A stretch of 64,000 nt of DNA from Lysobacter arseniciresistens ZS79 (lineage in GTDB: Bacteria > Pseudomonadota > Gammaproteobacteria > Xanthomonadales > Xanthomonadaceae), in assembly GCF_000768335.1 (NCBI RefSeq), contig NZ_AVPT01000015.1, forward strand, positions 1 to 64,000, read 5' to 3'. The translations under genes and the position numbers were made by a program. A model generated the notes under the pieces. That model ran no database searches. It was given only the letters and a program-made list of their open reading frames with translations, and was not told the DNA's origin. Below, piece by piece: positions 53,293-61,953 of this stretch (positions within the stretch are counted from its first letter, which is position 1; the number at the start of each line of letters is the position of its first letter).

Positions 53293-53667
53293 ATACCCGC
53301 TCCCCTAGCGCTTGTGTCAGCACTTTGTCCTACGATAGCTCCGAAAAAAAAATAATTCAGAACCGATACTCCCTATGGTCGGTCTGACGTCTGCTTCTGG
53401 CCGGGAGCCGACGTTCGTTTAAGTGGTCGCTCCCGACCCGAAGCGGCCATTCGGCACAGCGATGCTGGCTCGCGACGCCAAGGGCATCAACGCCGCGGAC
53501 ACGAGCGGCCCCAAGCCACTGGGCGGGCGCTCGGCTATGGATGCCTGCGGCAGGAGTGGGCGAATGAGCTCAAGATCACTTGGGAGCGGTGACTTGAGTC
53601 CATTCCGGCAAGCCCCAATACTCGGTTGATGCCGCCCGGGGGCGGCACGACCGGGGGGGAAGATCAC
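53293..53667. other. Divergent intergenic region with dispersed-repeat copies
   Basis: Holds the promoter of the gajA-like gene (an A/T run at 53345-53358) and of the rightward DUF2026-like gene (GGGGGGAAG at 53653-53661). Repeat copies occupy 53389-53453. No gene is visible. Confidence 0.45.
53389..53453. repeat. Dispersed intergenic repeat, copies 5 and 6 in tandem
   Basis: First unit 53389-53417 begins GTCTGCTTCTGGCCGGGAGC. Second unit 53423-53453 begins GTGGTCGCTCCCGACCCGAA and ends GCGGCCATTCG. Both align with copy 1 with several changes. Confidence 0.5.
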
Positions 53668-54315
53668 ATGGCCAAGGACAAGGCGTCTTCGCCGAAGCTC
53701 CAACTCACGCTCCCTGAATACAACCGCATCTACGAGATCATTTATTCCGTGCTTGAAGGAAGGGCAAACACACCTTTCGCGTGCATGTTCTTTGCTGCCG
53801 CTGGGGCGCTGATCCTTAACAAGCACTACAAGATTCCAGCTCGTGCGGTAGCGGGCGCTTTCCTGCTGTGCACAGATCTTGCGCCTTCAGTCATCAGCAT
53901 TGCGAAGAACGAAGATGGCATGGTCACGTCTGATCGAGATGGATTCCATATGTGGGTTCAGACCGAAACCCAGGTGATCGACTTCATGGCGCCGATCTTC
54001 AACGAATCCATGGACGGCAAGGGCTATCCCAGCAGCGTGCCGCGCAAAATGTTTCAGCGCCCGTTGTCTGTGGAATCAGAATCCATCGACGAACTGCACG
54101 CGCCCGGCGATTACTTCACGATGCCCAACATTGAGCTGACTAACGAACTTGTTGACTCACTATTTGATCGAGCTGGGAACGTGGATCTTCTGAACGCAGT
54201 TGATCGTTGGTTCAAGAAGTACCCAAAGAAGTTGGATGGCCTGAGTCTGTTGAATGACCTCGGTGAAGTGCACAAGCTGACCTTGAGTGCTCCCCGGATT
54301 TCGGGGGCTTGGTAA
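53668..54315 (+). CDS. DUF2026-like protein
   Basis: 215 residues from ATG 53668. N-terminal helix LPEYNRIYEIIYSVLEGRAN, then TPFACMFFAAAGALILNKHY and a central GFHMWVQTETQVIDFMAPIF. I recall this pattern as DUF2026: an active-site-like Cys near the start of a helix followed by HxW and D could fit a papain/transglutaminase-like fold. That reading is tentative. First gene of the right-end module. Confidence 0.6.
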   Translation: MAKDKASSPKLQLTLPEYNRIYEIIYSVLEGRANTPFACMFFAAAGALILNKHYKIPARAVAGAFLLCTDLAPSVISIAKNEDGMVTSDRDGFHMWVQTETQVIDFMAPIFNESMDGKGYPSSVPRKMFQRPLSVESESIDELHAPGDYFTMPNIELTNELVDSLFDRAGNVDLLNAVDRWFKKYPKKLDGLSLLNDLGEVHKLTLSAPRISGAW

Positions 54316-54319
54316 GCGC

Positions 54320-54868
54320 ATGATCACACTCAACAGCGAGCGGGGACTTGTTCGCATTGCGACTTGGGATGACATCGAGTCTGTCCCGGGATTCACTGCG
54401 GACATTGACCCCAAGACGGTGAAGCTCAAAGAGATCATCGGCAGCTACACGTTCGATGCTCTGATCCCATGCGGTCTTTCGACTTGTCACCAGCCCCACG
54501 GCAACGGATTCCTTGTTGTGGCGGCAGATGGAAGGGCTACAAATATCGGGCGCATCTGCGGCAAGAAGCACTTCGACGTAGAGTTCACACAGATGAGCCG
54601 CGTCTTCCTTGCCGCTGTCAGGGCGCAGCAGAACCGCGAGTTCTTGGGAGAGCTGAAGAATCGACTCCCCGGCATCACGACAGAAGTCGCCACCATCAGG
54701 ACTGAGCGACATGGCGCGGCGTGGATCAATACCCGTGTTAGTCAGCTCACTGGCAAATCAACCGCTCTTCCGACGCCGCTCATCAACGCGGTTCGCCAAG
54801 CAGTACGGCGCGGCGATGGCATCCTCATTATTGAGCGCGCGGCGACCAAGCAAGAGCGCGAAGAATGA
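54320..54868 (+). CDS. Unknown Cys-containing protein, N-terminal part (ends at in-frame TGA)
   Basis: 182 residues from ATG 54320, 4 bases after the previous stop. MITLNSERGLVRIATWDDIE start; Cys cluster CGLSTCHQPHGNGFLVVAAD, then TNIGRICGKKHF, likely a zinc-ribbon-like fold. The frame stops at TGA 54866-54868. Coding quality continues in the same frame beyond it, and I recall homologues of about 300 residues, so this is probably a nonsense-split gene. Confidence 0.6.
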   Translation: MITLNSERGLVRIATWDDIESVPGFTADIDPKTVKLKEIIGSYTFDALIPCGLSTCHQPHGNGFLVVAADGRATNIGRICGKKHFDVEFTQMSRVFLAAVRAQQNREFLGELKNRLPGITTEVATIRTERHGAAWINTRVSQLTGKSTALPTPLINAVRQAVRRGDGILIIERAATKQEREE

Positions 54869-54877
54869 TCCGCTGCG

Positions 54878-55240
54878 GTGGACATCAAGGGTCTTGAACA
54901 CCTGCGTCGGAACGTCCCATTTGTTGTAGAGGATCGCGTGGGTCAGCTCGACGGATTCCCCGCGCTTGCCCCTGGCAATGGACTTCGGGAGATTCTCGGG
55001 GCTATTGAGCCGTTCCTGACAGCTCTTGCGGAAGCTGACATTGAGAGCCTGCAGGACAAGCGACTCCGGGAGCTTTCGAAGGTAGGTGGCGAGCTTGATG
55101 CGAACCTTGAGCGGCTTCGCAGCATTGTCGCTGCCGGAAGGCGCTTGCTGACTCGGCAGAACATTCAGCAGCTCACCCGATTCGCCACTAACAGCGCGGA
55201 CAGTCGCTTGTTTGCGGCGTTCTTGCGCGATCTTCCATAG
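54878..55240 (+). CDS. C-terminal continuation of the preceding gene (same frame), or a separate GTG-started gene
   Basis: 120 residues from GTG 54878, in the same frame as the ORF before (offset 558 bases, divisible by three), beginning 9 bases after its TGA. Helical, with DIKGLEHLRRNVPFVVEDRV and a final helix ending LFAAFLRDLP. The joined frame would be 306 residues. Either the TGA is a recent nonsense mutation or the second half is re-initiated. Confidence 0.5.
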   Translation: MDIKGLEHLRRNVPFVVEDRVGQLDGFPALAPGNGLREILGAIEPFLTALAEADIESLQDKRLRELSKVGGELDANLERLRSIVAAGRRLLTRQNIQQLTRFATNSADSRLFAAFLRDLP

Positions 55241-55254
55241 CAGGAGTCCTAGCC

Positions 55255-56064
55255 ATGCCGCTGCACATGGTCACTCGCGGTGCGAAGTCCGGCCCCTGCA
55301 ATATCTGCGGCATTGACGGCCCTCTCACCGAGGATCACACCCCGCCCAAGGGCTGCGTCCGCCCAACGGCGATGGAGCTTCAGCACGTCACGCATCGTCT
55401 CGACGCTGGGAAGGCGATCAAGACGAAGGCCCAAGATGGCGTGAAGTACCGGACTCTGTGCGCGCGGTGCAACAACACACTGCTTGGCGGCAGGTACGAT
55501 CCGGTGCTGATCGACTTCACCAATCGCGTGAGCAGCTTGCTCGCTTCTGACTTGATGTTGCCGACCACAATGACAGTGCCCACAAAGCCCGCACTCTTGA
55601 TGCGTGCCATCTGGGGCCACTTGGTAGCAGTCGGGGTCGATCGTTACTTGAAGGGGCCGCGCACCGAGGAATGGCGCGACTTCTTCCTAGACGCGGCGCT
55701 GCCCGTCCCGGCAGGGGTCAACTTCTATTACTGGGCGTATCCCTACCGCCGACAGGCATTGATCCGGGACGCAGGGTCTTTGGACATCAGCAATGGTGGA
55801 AAAGCCATGTACTGGTTGATGAAGTTCTACCCGATGGCCTTCGCGGTTTGGATGCCTGAGAACGCATGGAGGCTGAGTTACCACGACCTTGCGATCTACC
55901 TCACGTCCAACCCGGATGACGTGATTGATGTGATGGTTGACCTTGAACCTATCCCGCACGAACTGACCCTTGAAGCGCCGACGACGACGCAAGTGATCAT
56001 GTTCGGTAGGGATTCGGTTGTCGCGAATAGCCGCGCGCCACGGGGCCGCATCCTTCAAATCTAG
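55255..56064 (+). CDS. HNH-type zinc-binding protein, possible endonuclease
   Basis: 269 residues. Residues 14-80 form a treble-clef-like unit: GPCNICGIDGPLTEDHTPPK with CxxC and DH, followed at about 70 by LCARCNNTLLGG (second CxxC and N). This is the HNH layout. The C-terminal about 180 residues are unrecognised (NFYYWAYPYRRQALI, MYWLMKFYPMAFAVW). It ends the right-end module, 14 bases after the previous ORF. A nuclease role in defence or in mobility is inferred. Confidence 0.65.
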   Translation: MPLHMVTRGAKSGPCNICGIDGPLTEDHTPPKGCVRPTAMELQHVTHRLDAGKAIKTKAQDGVKYRTLCARCNNTLLGGRYDPVLIDFTNRVSSLLASDLMLPTTMTVPTKPALLMRAIWGHLVAVGVDRYLKGPRTEEWRDFFLDAALPVPAGVNFYYWAYPYRRQALIRDAGSLDISNGGKAMYWLMKFYPMAFAVWMPENAWRLSYHDLAIYLTSNPDDVIDVMVDLEPIPHELTLEAPTTTQVIMFGRDSVVANSRAPRGRILQI

Positions 56065-56151
56065 CCGCACTCGGGCCTCGCCCGGAGCCGCCGCGCGCGG
56101 GAGCCGGGGGAGAGTTACCGATCCGTTACCGAAGTCCCAAAAACGAAGAAG

Positions 56152-56165
56152 GCCGCTTGCGCGGC
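56152..56165 (-). terminator. Hairpin followed by T-rich run, minus strand
   Basis: GCCGC (56152-56156) pairs with GCGGC (56161-56165), loop of 4. On the minus strand it is followed by CTTCTTCGTTTTT, as in intrinsic terminators. It lies 36 bases downstream of the tRNA-like sequence and may be the original terminator of that tRNA gene. Confidence 0.6.
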
Positions 56166-56201
56166 TCTCGTCGTAAATGCGTGATTTTCAATATTTTTAG
56201 T

Positions 56202-56259
56202 TGGCGTCCCCACGGGGATTCGACCCCGTGGCTACCGTGAAAGCTATCCCACGGGAGAC
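56202..56259 (-). other. tRNA-Glu-like sequence lacking a D arm (remnant)
   Basis: Minus strand ends CGGGGTCGAATCCCCG (T arm) and GGGGACGCCA, the 3' end of bacterial tRNA-Glu including encoded CCA. CTTTCAC, the tRNA-Glu anticodon loop with TTC, is present. The first six bases GTCTCC pair with GGGGAC as an acceptor stem (one G-U). No D arm exists and the anticodon stem does not pair well, giving 58 bases instead of about 76. It is most likely a deleted tRNA fragment carried by the island. Confidence 0.6.
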
Positions 56260-56374
56260 CGGGTCCTCCTGCAACACCTTTCGTGTAACAGTCTGATAGT
56301 GAAAAGCAATAGAAATCATTAGAAGAATCAATGATCTACGGTGCATGCAACTTCCATGTTGACAACTTAACCTC

Positions 56375-56888
56375 GGACGATCACCGCCGCCGCGTTGTGC
56401 GCCAGCGCCCGCCGCACCACTTCGCGCGGGTGCACCTCGGTGCCGTCGAGGGTGCCGCGGAACATCTCCTCGAACGCGATCGAGCGGTGCCGGTTGTCGA
56501 GGAACAGCACCGCGAACACCTCGTGCGGCAGTCCGCGCAGGCGCTGGGCGAAGTAGCGGCCGGCCGCCTGCGGGTCGCTCAGGGCGGCGCCGCGCTCGAG
56601 GTCGGCCGACAGGTGGCGCTGACCGAGCTCGAGCGCCGCCGCCAGCGCGCATGAACGCGCCGGGCCCAGCCCCGGCAGCTTGGCGAGTTCCGACGCCGGG
56701 CGCTCCAGCAGCCGTCGCAGCGGGCCGTGCGCCTGCAGCAGTTCGCGCGCGGTGCCGACCGCGTCGCGGCCGCGCAGGCCGGAGCCGAGGAAGATCGCCA
56801 GCAGCTCGGCATCCGACAGCGCGCCGGCGCCGCGTGACAGCAGCTTCTCGCGGGGACGTTCGTCGGCGGGCCAGTCGCGGATGTGCAT
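56375..56888 (-). pseudogene. radC: 5' part of radC, interrupted by the island
   Basis: From ATG 56888: [17 protein letters not shown], helix-hairpin-helix region ([20 protein letters not shown]) and the start of the JAB/MPN domain ([20 protein letters not shown]). The frame ends AAAVIVRG then a stop at 56367-56369 inside island DNA. The metal-binding HNHPSG motif is on the other side of the island, so the product cannot be a working RadC. Confidence 0.92.
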
Positions 56889-57087
56889 GGGCGGTTGGAA
56901 GGCGGAAGCGGGGCGGAGGACGGGGAAAGGAGGAACCCGGTGTCCGGGATCGGTTTGCGGGCCGGGGGCGGACACGCCGCCCCGCTTCCTGAGCCGTATC
57001 GTCCCCGTCGCGGCGGGGTCCGGCGATCGGGCGACGCCGCGGCTTCGGGTAAGCTGGGCGCCGCTCCGGCGGTAGGAAAGTCCTGAC

Positions 57088-57636
57088 GTGGACCCGTTGC
57101 AAGACCAGAAGATCCTGCTGTGCGTCTGCGGCGGCATCGCCGCCTACAAGGCCGCCCAGCTGGTGCGCCGGCTCGGCGACGCCGGCGCCACCGTGCAGGT
57201 GGCGATGACCGCGAACGCCCAGCGCTTCGTCGGCGCCACCACCTTCCAGGCCCTGTCCGGGCGCCCGGTGCGCAGTTCGCTGTGGGACGAGGCCGCCGAG
57301 GCCGCGATGGGCCATATCGAACTGGCCCGCTGGCCCGACCGGATCGTGGTCGCGCCGGCCACCGCCAACACCCTGGCCAGGCTCGCGCACGGCCTCGCCG
57401 ACGACCTCGTCAGCACCCTGTGCCTGGCCACCGACGCGCCGATCGCGGTCGCGCCGGCGATGAACCGGCTGATGTGGGCGCACCCGGCCACCCGCGCCAA
57501 CGTCGAGACGCTGCGCTCGCGCGGCGTGCTGGTGCTCGGCCCCGACGCCGGCGGCCAGGCCTGCGGCGAGGTCGGCGAGGGCCGGATGATGGAACCCGAC
57601 GCGATCGTCGCCGCGCTGGCGCGGGAGTCCGCTTGA
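57088..57636 (+). CDS. coaC: Phosphopantothenoylcysteine decarboxylase (CoaC half)
   Basis: 182 residues from GTG 57088. Flavodoxin-like fold with [20 protein letters not shown], the [20 protein letters not shown] segment with active-site His, and the MNRLMW substrate clamp. It makes 4'-phosphopantetheine in CoA synthesis. In most bacteria this is fused to CoaB; here a TGA at 57634-57636 ends it at the normal linker, overlapping a TTG that opens the CoaB frame. Confidence 0.9.
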   Translation: MDPLQDQKILLCVCGGIAAYKAAQLVRRLGDAGATVQVAMTANAQRFVGATTFQALSGRPVRSSLWDEAAEAAMGHIELARWPDRIVVAPATANTLARLAHGLADDLVSTLCLATDAPIAVAPAMNRLMWAHPATRANVETLRSRGVLVLGPDAGGQACGEVGEGRMMEPDAIVAALARESA

Positions 57637-58292
57637 GCACGCCGTCGCTGGCCGGCCGGCGGATCGTGGTGAGCGCCGGGCCGACCTTCGAGGACCTCGA
57701 CCCGGTCCGGTTCCTCGGCAACCGCAGCAGCGGCAAGACCGGGTTCGCGATCGCCGCCGCCGCCGCCGCGCGCGGCGCGCGGACCGTGCTGGTCGCCGGC
57801 CCGGTGTCGCTGGCGACGCCGGCGGGGGTCGAGCGGGTCGACGTCCGCTCGGCCGCGCAGATGCACGCCGCGGTGATGGCCGCGCTGCCCGCCGACGTCT
57901 ACATCGGCGCCGCCGCGGTGGCCGACTTCACCCCCGCCCGCGTCTCCGACCACAAGATCAAGAAGCGTCCCGGCGAGGACGGCCTCGTCCTGCAGCTGGT
58001 GCGCACCGCCGACATCCTCGCCGACGTCGCCGCCAGCGCCCGGCGGCCGTCGCTGGTGGTCGGCTTCGCCGCCGAGACCGGCGATGTCGAGGCCAACGCG
58101 CGCGGCAAGCTCGAACGCAAGCGCCTCGACCTGGTCTGCGCCAACCGCGTCGGCCTGGCCGGCAGCGGTTTCGAGAGCGACGACAACGCCCTGCTGGTGA
58201 TCGGCGACGGCCTGCGCCGCGAGCTGGGCCCGGCGAGCAAGGTCGAACTGGCCGACGCTCTGCTCGACCTCGTCGCCGAACGCCTCGGCTGA
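57633..58292 (+). CDS. coaB: Phosphopantothenate-cysteine ligase (CoaB half)
   Basis: 219 residues if started at TTG 57633. GRRIVVSAGPTFEDLDPVRF, GNRSSGKTGFAIA, AAAVADFTPARVSDHKIKK and CANRVGLAGSGFES are all CoaB motifs. It joins 4'-phosphopantothenate and cysteine using CTP. The frame is -1 relative to coaC and overlaps it by TTGA. GGGAG 5 bases before the TTG would allow coupled initiation. Alternatively this is a frameshifted fused coaBC; the pathway is essential, so some functional product is expected. Confidence 0.85.
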   Translation: MSTPSLAGRRIVVSAGPTFEDLDPVRFLGNRSSGKTGFAIAAAAAARGARTVLVAGPVSLATPAGVERVDVRSAAQMHAAVMAALPADVYIGAAAVADFTPARVSDHKIKKRPGEDGLVLQLVRTADILADVAASARRPSLVVGFAAETGDVEANARGKLERKRLDLVCANRVGLAGSGFESDDNALLVIGDGLRRELGPASKVELADALLDLVAERLG

Positions 58293-58325
58293 ACCGTTCA
58301 CCGTCACTTTGCCGCCAGGACCCGC

Positions 58326-58784
58326 ATGCAGCACACGCTCGAACTGAAGATCCTCGACCCGCGCTTCGGCCCCGAGTGGCCGCTGCCCGAGTACGCCACC
58401 GCCGCCAGTGCCGGGCTCGACCTGCGCGCCGCACTGGACGCACCGCTGGTGCTGGCGCCGGGCGACACCGTGCTGGTGCCCTCGGGACTGGCGATCCACC
58501 TCGGCGACCCGACCCTGTGCGCGGTGGTGCTGCCGCGTTCGGGCCTCGGCCACAAGCACGGCATCGTGCTCGGCAACGGCACCGGCCTGATCGACGCCGA
58601 CTACCAGGGCCCGCTGATGATCAGCGTGTGGAATCGCGGCAACGAGGCTTTTACGATGCAGCCGGGGGATCGCATCGCCCAGTTGGTCGTGCTGCCGATC
58701 GTGCGCGCCAGCCTGCGGGTGGTGGAGACATTCGAACAGAGTGGGCGCGGTGCCGGCGGCTTCGGCCACACCGGCGTGCGTTGA
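58326..58784 (+). CDS. dut: Deoxyuridine 5'-triphosphate nucleotidohydrolase
   Basis: 152 residues with the five trimeric dUTPase motifs: [11 protein letters not shown] (I), [11 protein letters not shown] (II), [13 protein letters not shown] (III), [13 protein letters not shown] (IV) and the C-terminal [10 protein letters not shown] (V). It removes dUTP and supplies dUMP. It lies 33 bases after coaB and before algC, the conserved order. Confidence 0.97.
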   Translation: MQHTLELKILDPRFGPEWPLPEYATAASAGLDLRAALDAPLVLAPGDTVLVPSGLAIHLGDPTLCAVVLPRSGLGHKHGIVLGNGTGLIDADYQGPLMISVWNRGNEAFTMQPGDRIAQLVVLPIVRASLRVVETFEQSGRGAGGFGHTGVR

Positions 58785-58832
58785 CGGGACGATGGCGCGG
58801 TTGCGCCACGCGGCGGTAGCAGAGGACGTGGA

Positions 58833-61190
58833 ATGACCGACATCAAACTGGAACGGCCGCAGGTTTCGCTGGCCTCGATCGCGCCGCTGCTGCCGGTGCT
58901 GGCCGTGGCCTGCGCGCTGCTGGCGGCATGGTTCGGCTGGAGCGGCTGGCAGCAGTACCAGGACGCCACGCGCCGCGACGGCGTCCAGCAGTCACGTGAC
59001 GCGGTGGTGCAAGCGATCGGCACGACGCTGGCCGCCGAGCGGACGCGGCTGGAGCAGCAGTTGGAGAACCCGGTGCTGCGCGCGGCGATCGGTTCGGGCG
59101 ACTTCGCGCGCGCCGGTGCGCTGCTCGCCGACGGCTGGCCCGGTGCCAGCGACGGCGTGGTGCTGGCGCCGGCGCTCGACAGTGCCTACGCGGCGCTGCC
59201 CGAGGGCGGTTTCGGCCGGCTGTCGGTGCTTGAGGACGCGTTGGCCAGTGACGCCCCGGTGGCGCACGTGGTCGACACCGCCGCCGGGCCGAAGCTGGCG
59301 CTGGCGGCGCCGGTGCGGTTGCAGGAGGGCGGCGAGGTGGCCGCGGTCGCGCTGGTCAACCTCGCGCTGGAGCGCATCACCGGCGCGGTGACGAACGCGA
59401 CGCTGCCCGGCGGCACCTATCTGGCGGTCCGCCAGGGTGGCTACAACGTCGTCGAGCGCGGTGATGCCGGCCTGTCCGGCGGCGCCGAGGTGCTGGCCAA
59501 GCCGGTGACCGGTGCCGGCCTGCGGGTGGCCGCGGCGGTGCCCGACGTCGCCGGCGGCCCGTTCGGACTGGCCGCGACCGGCTGCCTGGTGGCGGCCGCG
59601 GTGCTCGCGCTGCTGGCGGCGCTGGCGCTGGTCGCCTGGCGCGCGCCGCACCTGCTGACGCGCCGTGCCGGCGCGCAGGCCGAGGCCGAGGACGGGGTGC
59701 CGTTCCCGACCCTGGCCGAAGCCACCGACGAGTCCCCTGCCAAAACCGAACAGGTACCCATGTCCGACGCTGTTGCCGCCCCTGCCACCAACGCCACTGC
59801 CACCGGCCCGGTTTCGATCGACCGCGGCATCTTCCGCGCCTACGACATCCGCGGCGTGGTCGGCCGTGACCTGTCGCCGCAGGTGGCCGAACTGATCGGC
59901 CAGGCGATCGGCTCGCTGATGCAGGACAAGGGGCTGGAGGACATCGTGGTCGGCCGCGACGGCCGGCTGTCCGGCCCGGACATGGCCGGCGGCCTGGTCA
60001 CCGGCCTGCGCAAGGCCGGCCGCAACGTCATCGACATCGGCCTGGCGCCGACCCCGCTGGTCTACTTCGGCGCCTACCAGCTGCAGGCCGGCTCCTGCGT
60101 GTCGGTCACCGGCAGCCACAACCCGCCGGACTACAACGGCTTCAAGATCGTGGTCGGTGGCGAGACCCTGTCCGGCGACGCCATCACCGACCTGTACGCG
60201 CGCATCGCCGACGACCGCCTGCACACCGCGCCGTCGCCCGGCCGGCTGGAGCAGCGCACGATCGACGACGACTACATCCAGCGCGTCGCCTCCGACATCC
60301 AGATCGACCGCCCGCTGAAGGTGGTGGTCGACGCCGGCAACGGCGTGGCCGGCGAGCTCGGCCCGAAGGTGCTGGCGGCGATCGGCGCCGAGGTCGTGCC
60401 GCTGTACTGCGACATCGACGGCACCTTCCCCAACCACCACCCGGATCCGAGCGAGCCGCACAACCTGGCCGACCTGATCCAGATGGTGCAGCACCTCGAC
60501 GCCGACCTCGGCGTCGCCTTCGACGGCGACGGCGACCGCCTCGGCGTGGTCACCCGCGACGGCCACAACATCTTCCCCGACCGCCTGCTGATGCTGTTCG
60601 CGGCCGACGTGCTCGAGCGCAACCCGGGCGCGCAGATCATCTTCGACGTGAAGTGCACCGGCCGCCTGCCGGGCCACGTGCTGCGCCACGGCGGCAGCCC
60701 GCTGATGTGGAAGACCGGCCACTCGCTGATCAAGGCCAAGATGCGCGAGACCGGCGCCGAGCTGGCCGGCGAGATGAGCGGCCACTTCTTCTTCGGCGAG
60801 CGCTGGTACGGCTTCGACGACGGCATCTACTCGGCCGCGCGGCTGCTGGAGATCCTCGCCGCCCAGCCCGGCCGGCCGAGCGACGTGCTCGATGCGCTGC
60901 CCGACGGCGTCGCCACCCCCGAGATCAAGGTCGATGCGCCCGACGGCAACCCGCACGCCTTCGTCGAGCGGTTCGTGGCCAACGCGGCGTTCGCCGATGC
61001 GCGGCTGTCGACGATCGACGGCCTGCGGGTCGACTGGGCCGATGGCTGGGGCCTGGTGCGCGCGTCCAACACCACCCCGGTGCTGGTGATGCGCTTCGAC
61101 GCCGACAACAACGAGGCGATGGCGCGGATCAAGGCGGCCTTCCGCGAGCAGCTGCTCGCGCTGCGGCCGGACCTCGACCTGCCGTTCTGA
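58833..61190 (+). CDS. algC: Phosphomannomutase/phosphoglucomutase, long membrane-anchored form
   Basis: 785 residues. N-terminal part: a transmembrane helix (about 15-35), a periplasmic sensor-like region, a second helix (about 245-268) and a Pro/Ala linker. The catalytic part starts near 325 with IDRGIFRAYDIRGVVGRDL, phosphoserine loop in VSVTGSHNPPDYNG, Mg site AFDGDGDRLG, sugar loop GEMSGHFFF and the phosphate-binding C terminus RASNTTPVLVMRF. It interconverts hexose 1- and 6-phosphates for exopolysaccharide and lipopolysaccharide (also called xanA or spgM). Confidence 0.93.
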   Translation: MTDIKLERPQVSLASIAPLLPVLAVACALLAAWFGWSGWQQYQDATRRDGVQQSRDAVVQAIGTTLAAERTRLEQQLENPVLRAAIGSGDFARAGALLADGWPGASDGVVLAPALDSAYAALPEGGFGRLSVLEDALASDAPVAHVVDTAAGPKLALAAPVRLQEGGEVAAVALVNLALERITGAVTNATLPGGTYLAVRQGGYNVVERGDAGLSGGAEVLAKPVTGAGLRVAAAVPDVAGGPFGLAATGCLVAAAVLALLAALALVAWRAPHLLTRRAGAQAEAEDGVPFPTLAEATDESPAKTEQVPMSDAVAAPATNATATGPVSIDRGIFRAYDIRGVVGRDLSPQVAELIGQAIGSLMQDKGLEDIVVGRDGRLSGPDMAGGLVTGLRKAGRNVIDIGLAPTPLVYFGAYQLQAGSCVSVTGSHNPPDYNGFKIVVGGETLSGDAITDLYARIADDRLHTAPSPGRLEQRTIDDDYIQRVASDIQIDRPLKVVVDAGNGVAGELGPKVLAAIGAEVVPLYCDIDGTFPNHHPDPSEPHNLADLIQMVQHLDADLGVAFDGDGDRLGVVTRDGHNIFPDRLLMLFAADVLERNPGAQIIFDVKCTGRLPGHVLRHGGSPLMWKTGHSLIKAKMRETGAELAGEMSGHFFFGERWYGFDDGIYSAARLLEILAAQPGRPSDVLDALPDGVATPEIKVDAPDGNPHAFVERFVANAAFADARLSTIDGLRVDWADGWGLVRASNTTPVLVMRFDADNNEAMARIKAAFREQLLALRPDLDLPF

Positions 61191-61226
61191 TCGCGCGCGG
61201 GGGCGTCCGGGCGGTGCCCGGGCGCC

Positions 61227-61874
61227 TCAGCCCTGGCCGTCGGTGCCGGGCTTCTTGAGTTCGCGGTAGCGTTCCAGCGCGGCGGCCAGCCCTTCGTCGG
61301 CGGCGGCGTGGGCGTGGCGCTGCTCCTGCAGCAGGGCCTGCTGGCGGCGCAACACCTGGTGCTGGCGCTGGATGTTGGCGAGCAGCGGCTTGGCGACCGC
61401 CTTGCCGGACAGTTCGGCCTCGCCGGCGCGGCGCAGCAGGGTGACCAGGCTGTCGCGCAGGCCGTCGATGCTCAGCAGCGAGGTCTTGACCGCCGTTTCC
61501 AGCAGCCCGATGCGGTGCTGGTAGGCCTCGCGCAGGTCGGCTTCGCTGGCGTAGGACTCGACCATCGCCAGTTCGCGCCGCTCGCGTGCGGCCACCGCGG
61601 CGGCGGCGACGCGCTCCTGCTCGGCCAGCGCCTCCAGCTCGACCCGCTCGGCGTCGGTCGGGGCGCGGTCGAGGTGGCGGGTGGCCATGCCGCTGGCGCT
61701 GAACTCGGTGCGGGCGTTGTCGACCGCGTCGGCCGGCAGGGCGTCGCCGCAGACCTTGCGGCCGCCTTCGTCCCAGCAGTAGATCTTCTTGTCCGCGGCC
61801 GGCTTGTTCTGGGCCAGCGCGGGCAGCGCAAGCAGCGCGATCGAGGCGAGGAGGGCGGGCGCGAGTCGGTTCAT
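61227..61874 (-). CDS. Periplasmic DUF4124-like protein with coiled coil
   Basis: 215 residues from ATG 61874. Signal peptide LAPALLASIALLALPALAQ, then a short DUF4124-like unit (KIYCWDEGGRKVCGDALPAD) and a long helical region (residues about 65-205) rich in Ala, Glu, Arg and Leu. DUF4124 units are thought to bind cell-wall components. Function unknown. Confidence 0.75.
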   Translation of the reverse strand: MNRLAPALLASIALLALPALAQNKPAADKKIYCWDEGGRKVCGDALPADAVDNARTEFSASGMATRHLDRAPTDAERVELEALAEQERVAAAAVAARERRELAMVESYASEADLREAYQHRIGLLETAVKTSLLSIDGLRDSLVTLLRRAGEAELSGKAVAKPLLANIQRQHQVLRRQQALLQEQRHAHAAADEGLAAALERYRELKKPGTDGQG

Positions 61875-61953
61875 GGCGGTGGCACCGGTTGCATTGCTGC
61901 AGGGAGCCACGCAAGAGTCGGGCCAGTCGCGTGCAGGCGGCGTGTCGCCCCGG

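Noticed and set aside
56202-56259. A complete functional tRNA-Glu gene
   Set aside because: No D arm and no regular anticodon stem; only the 3' half matches, so it is listed as a remnant.
58992-60956. A 654-codon minus-strand frame opposite algC
   Set aside because: It is antisense to a strongly supported mutase gene, with shadow-type composition.
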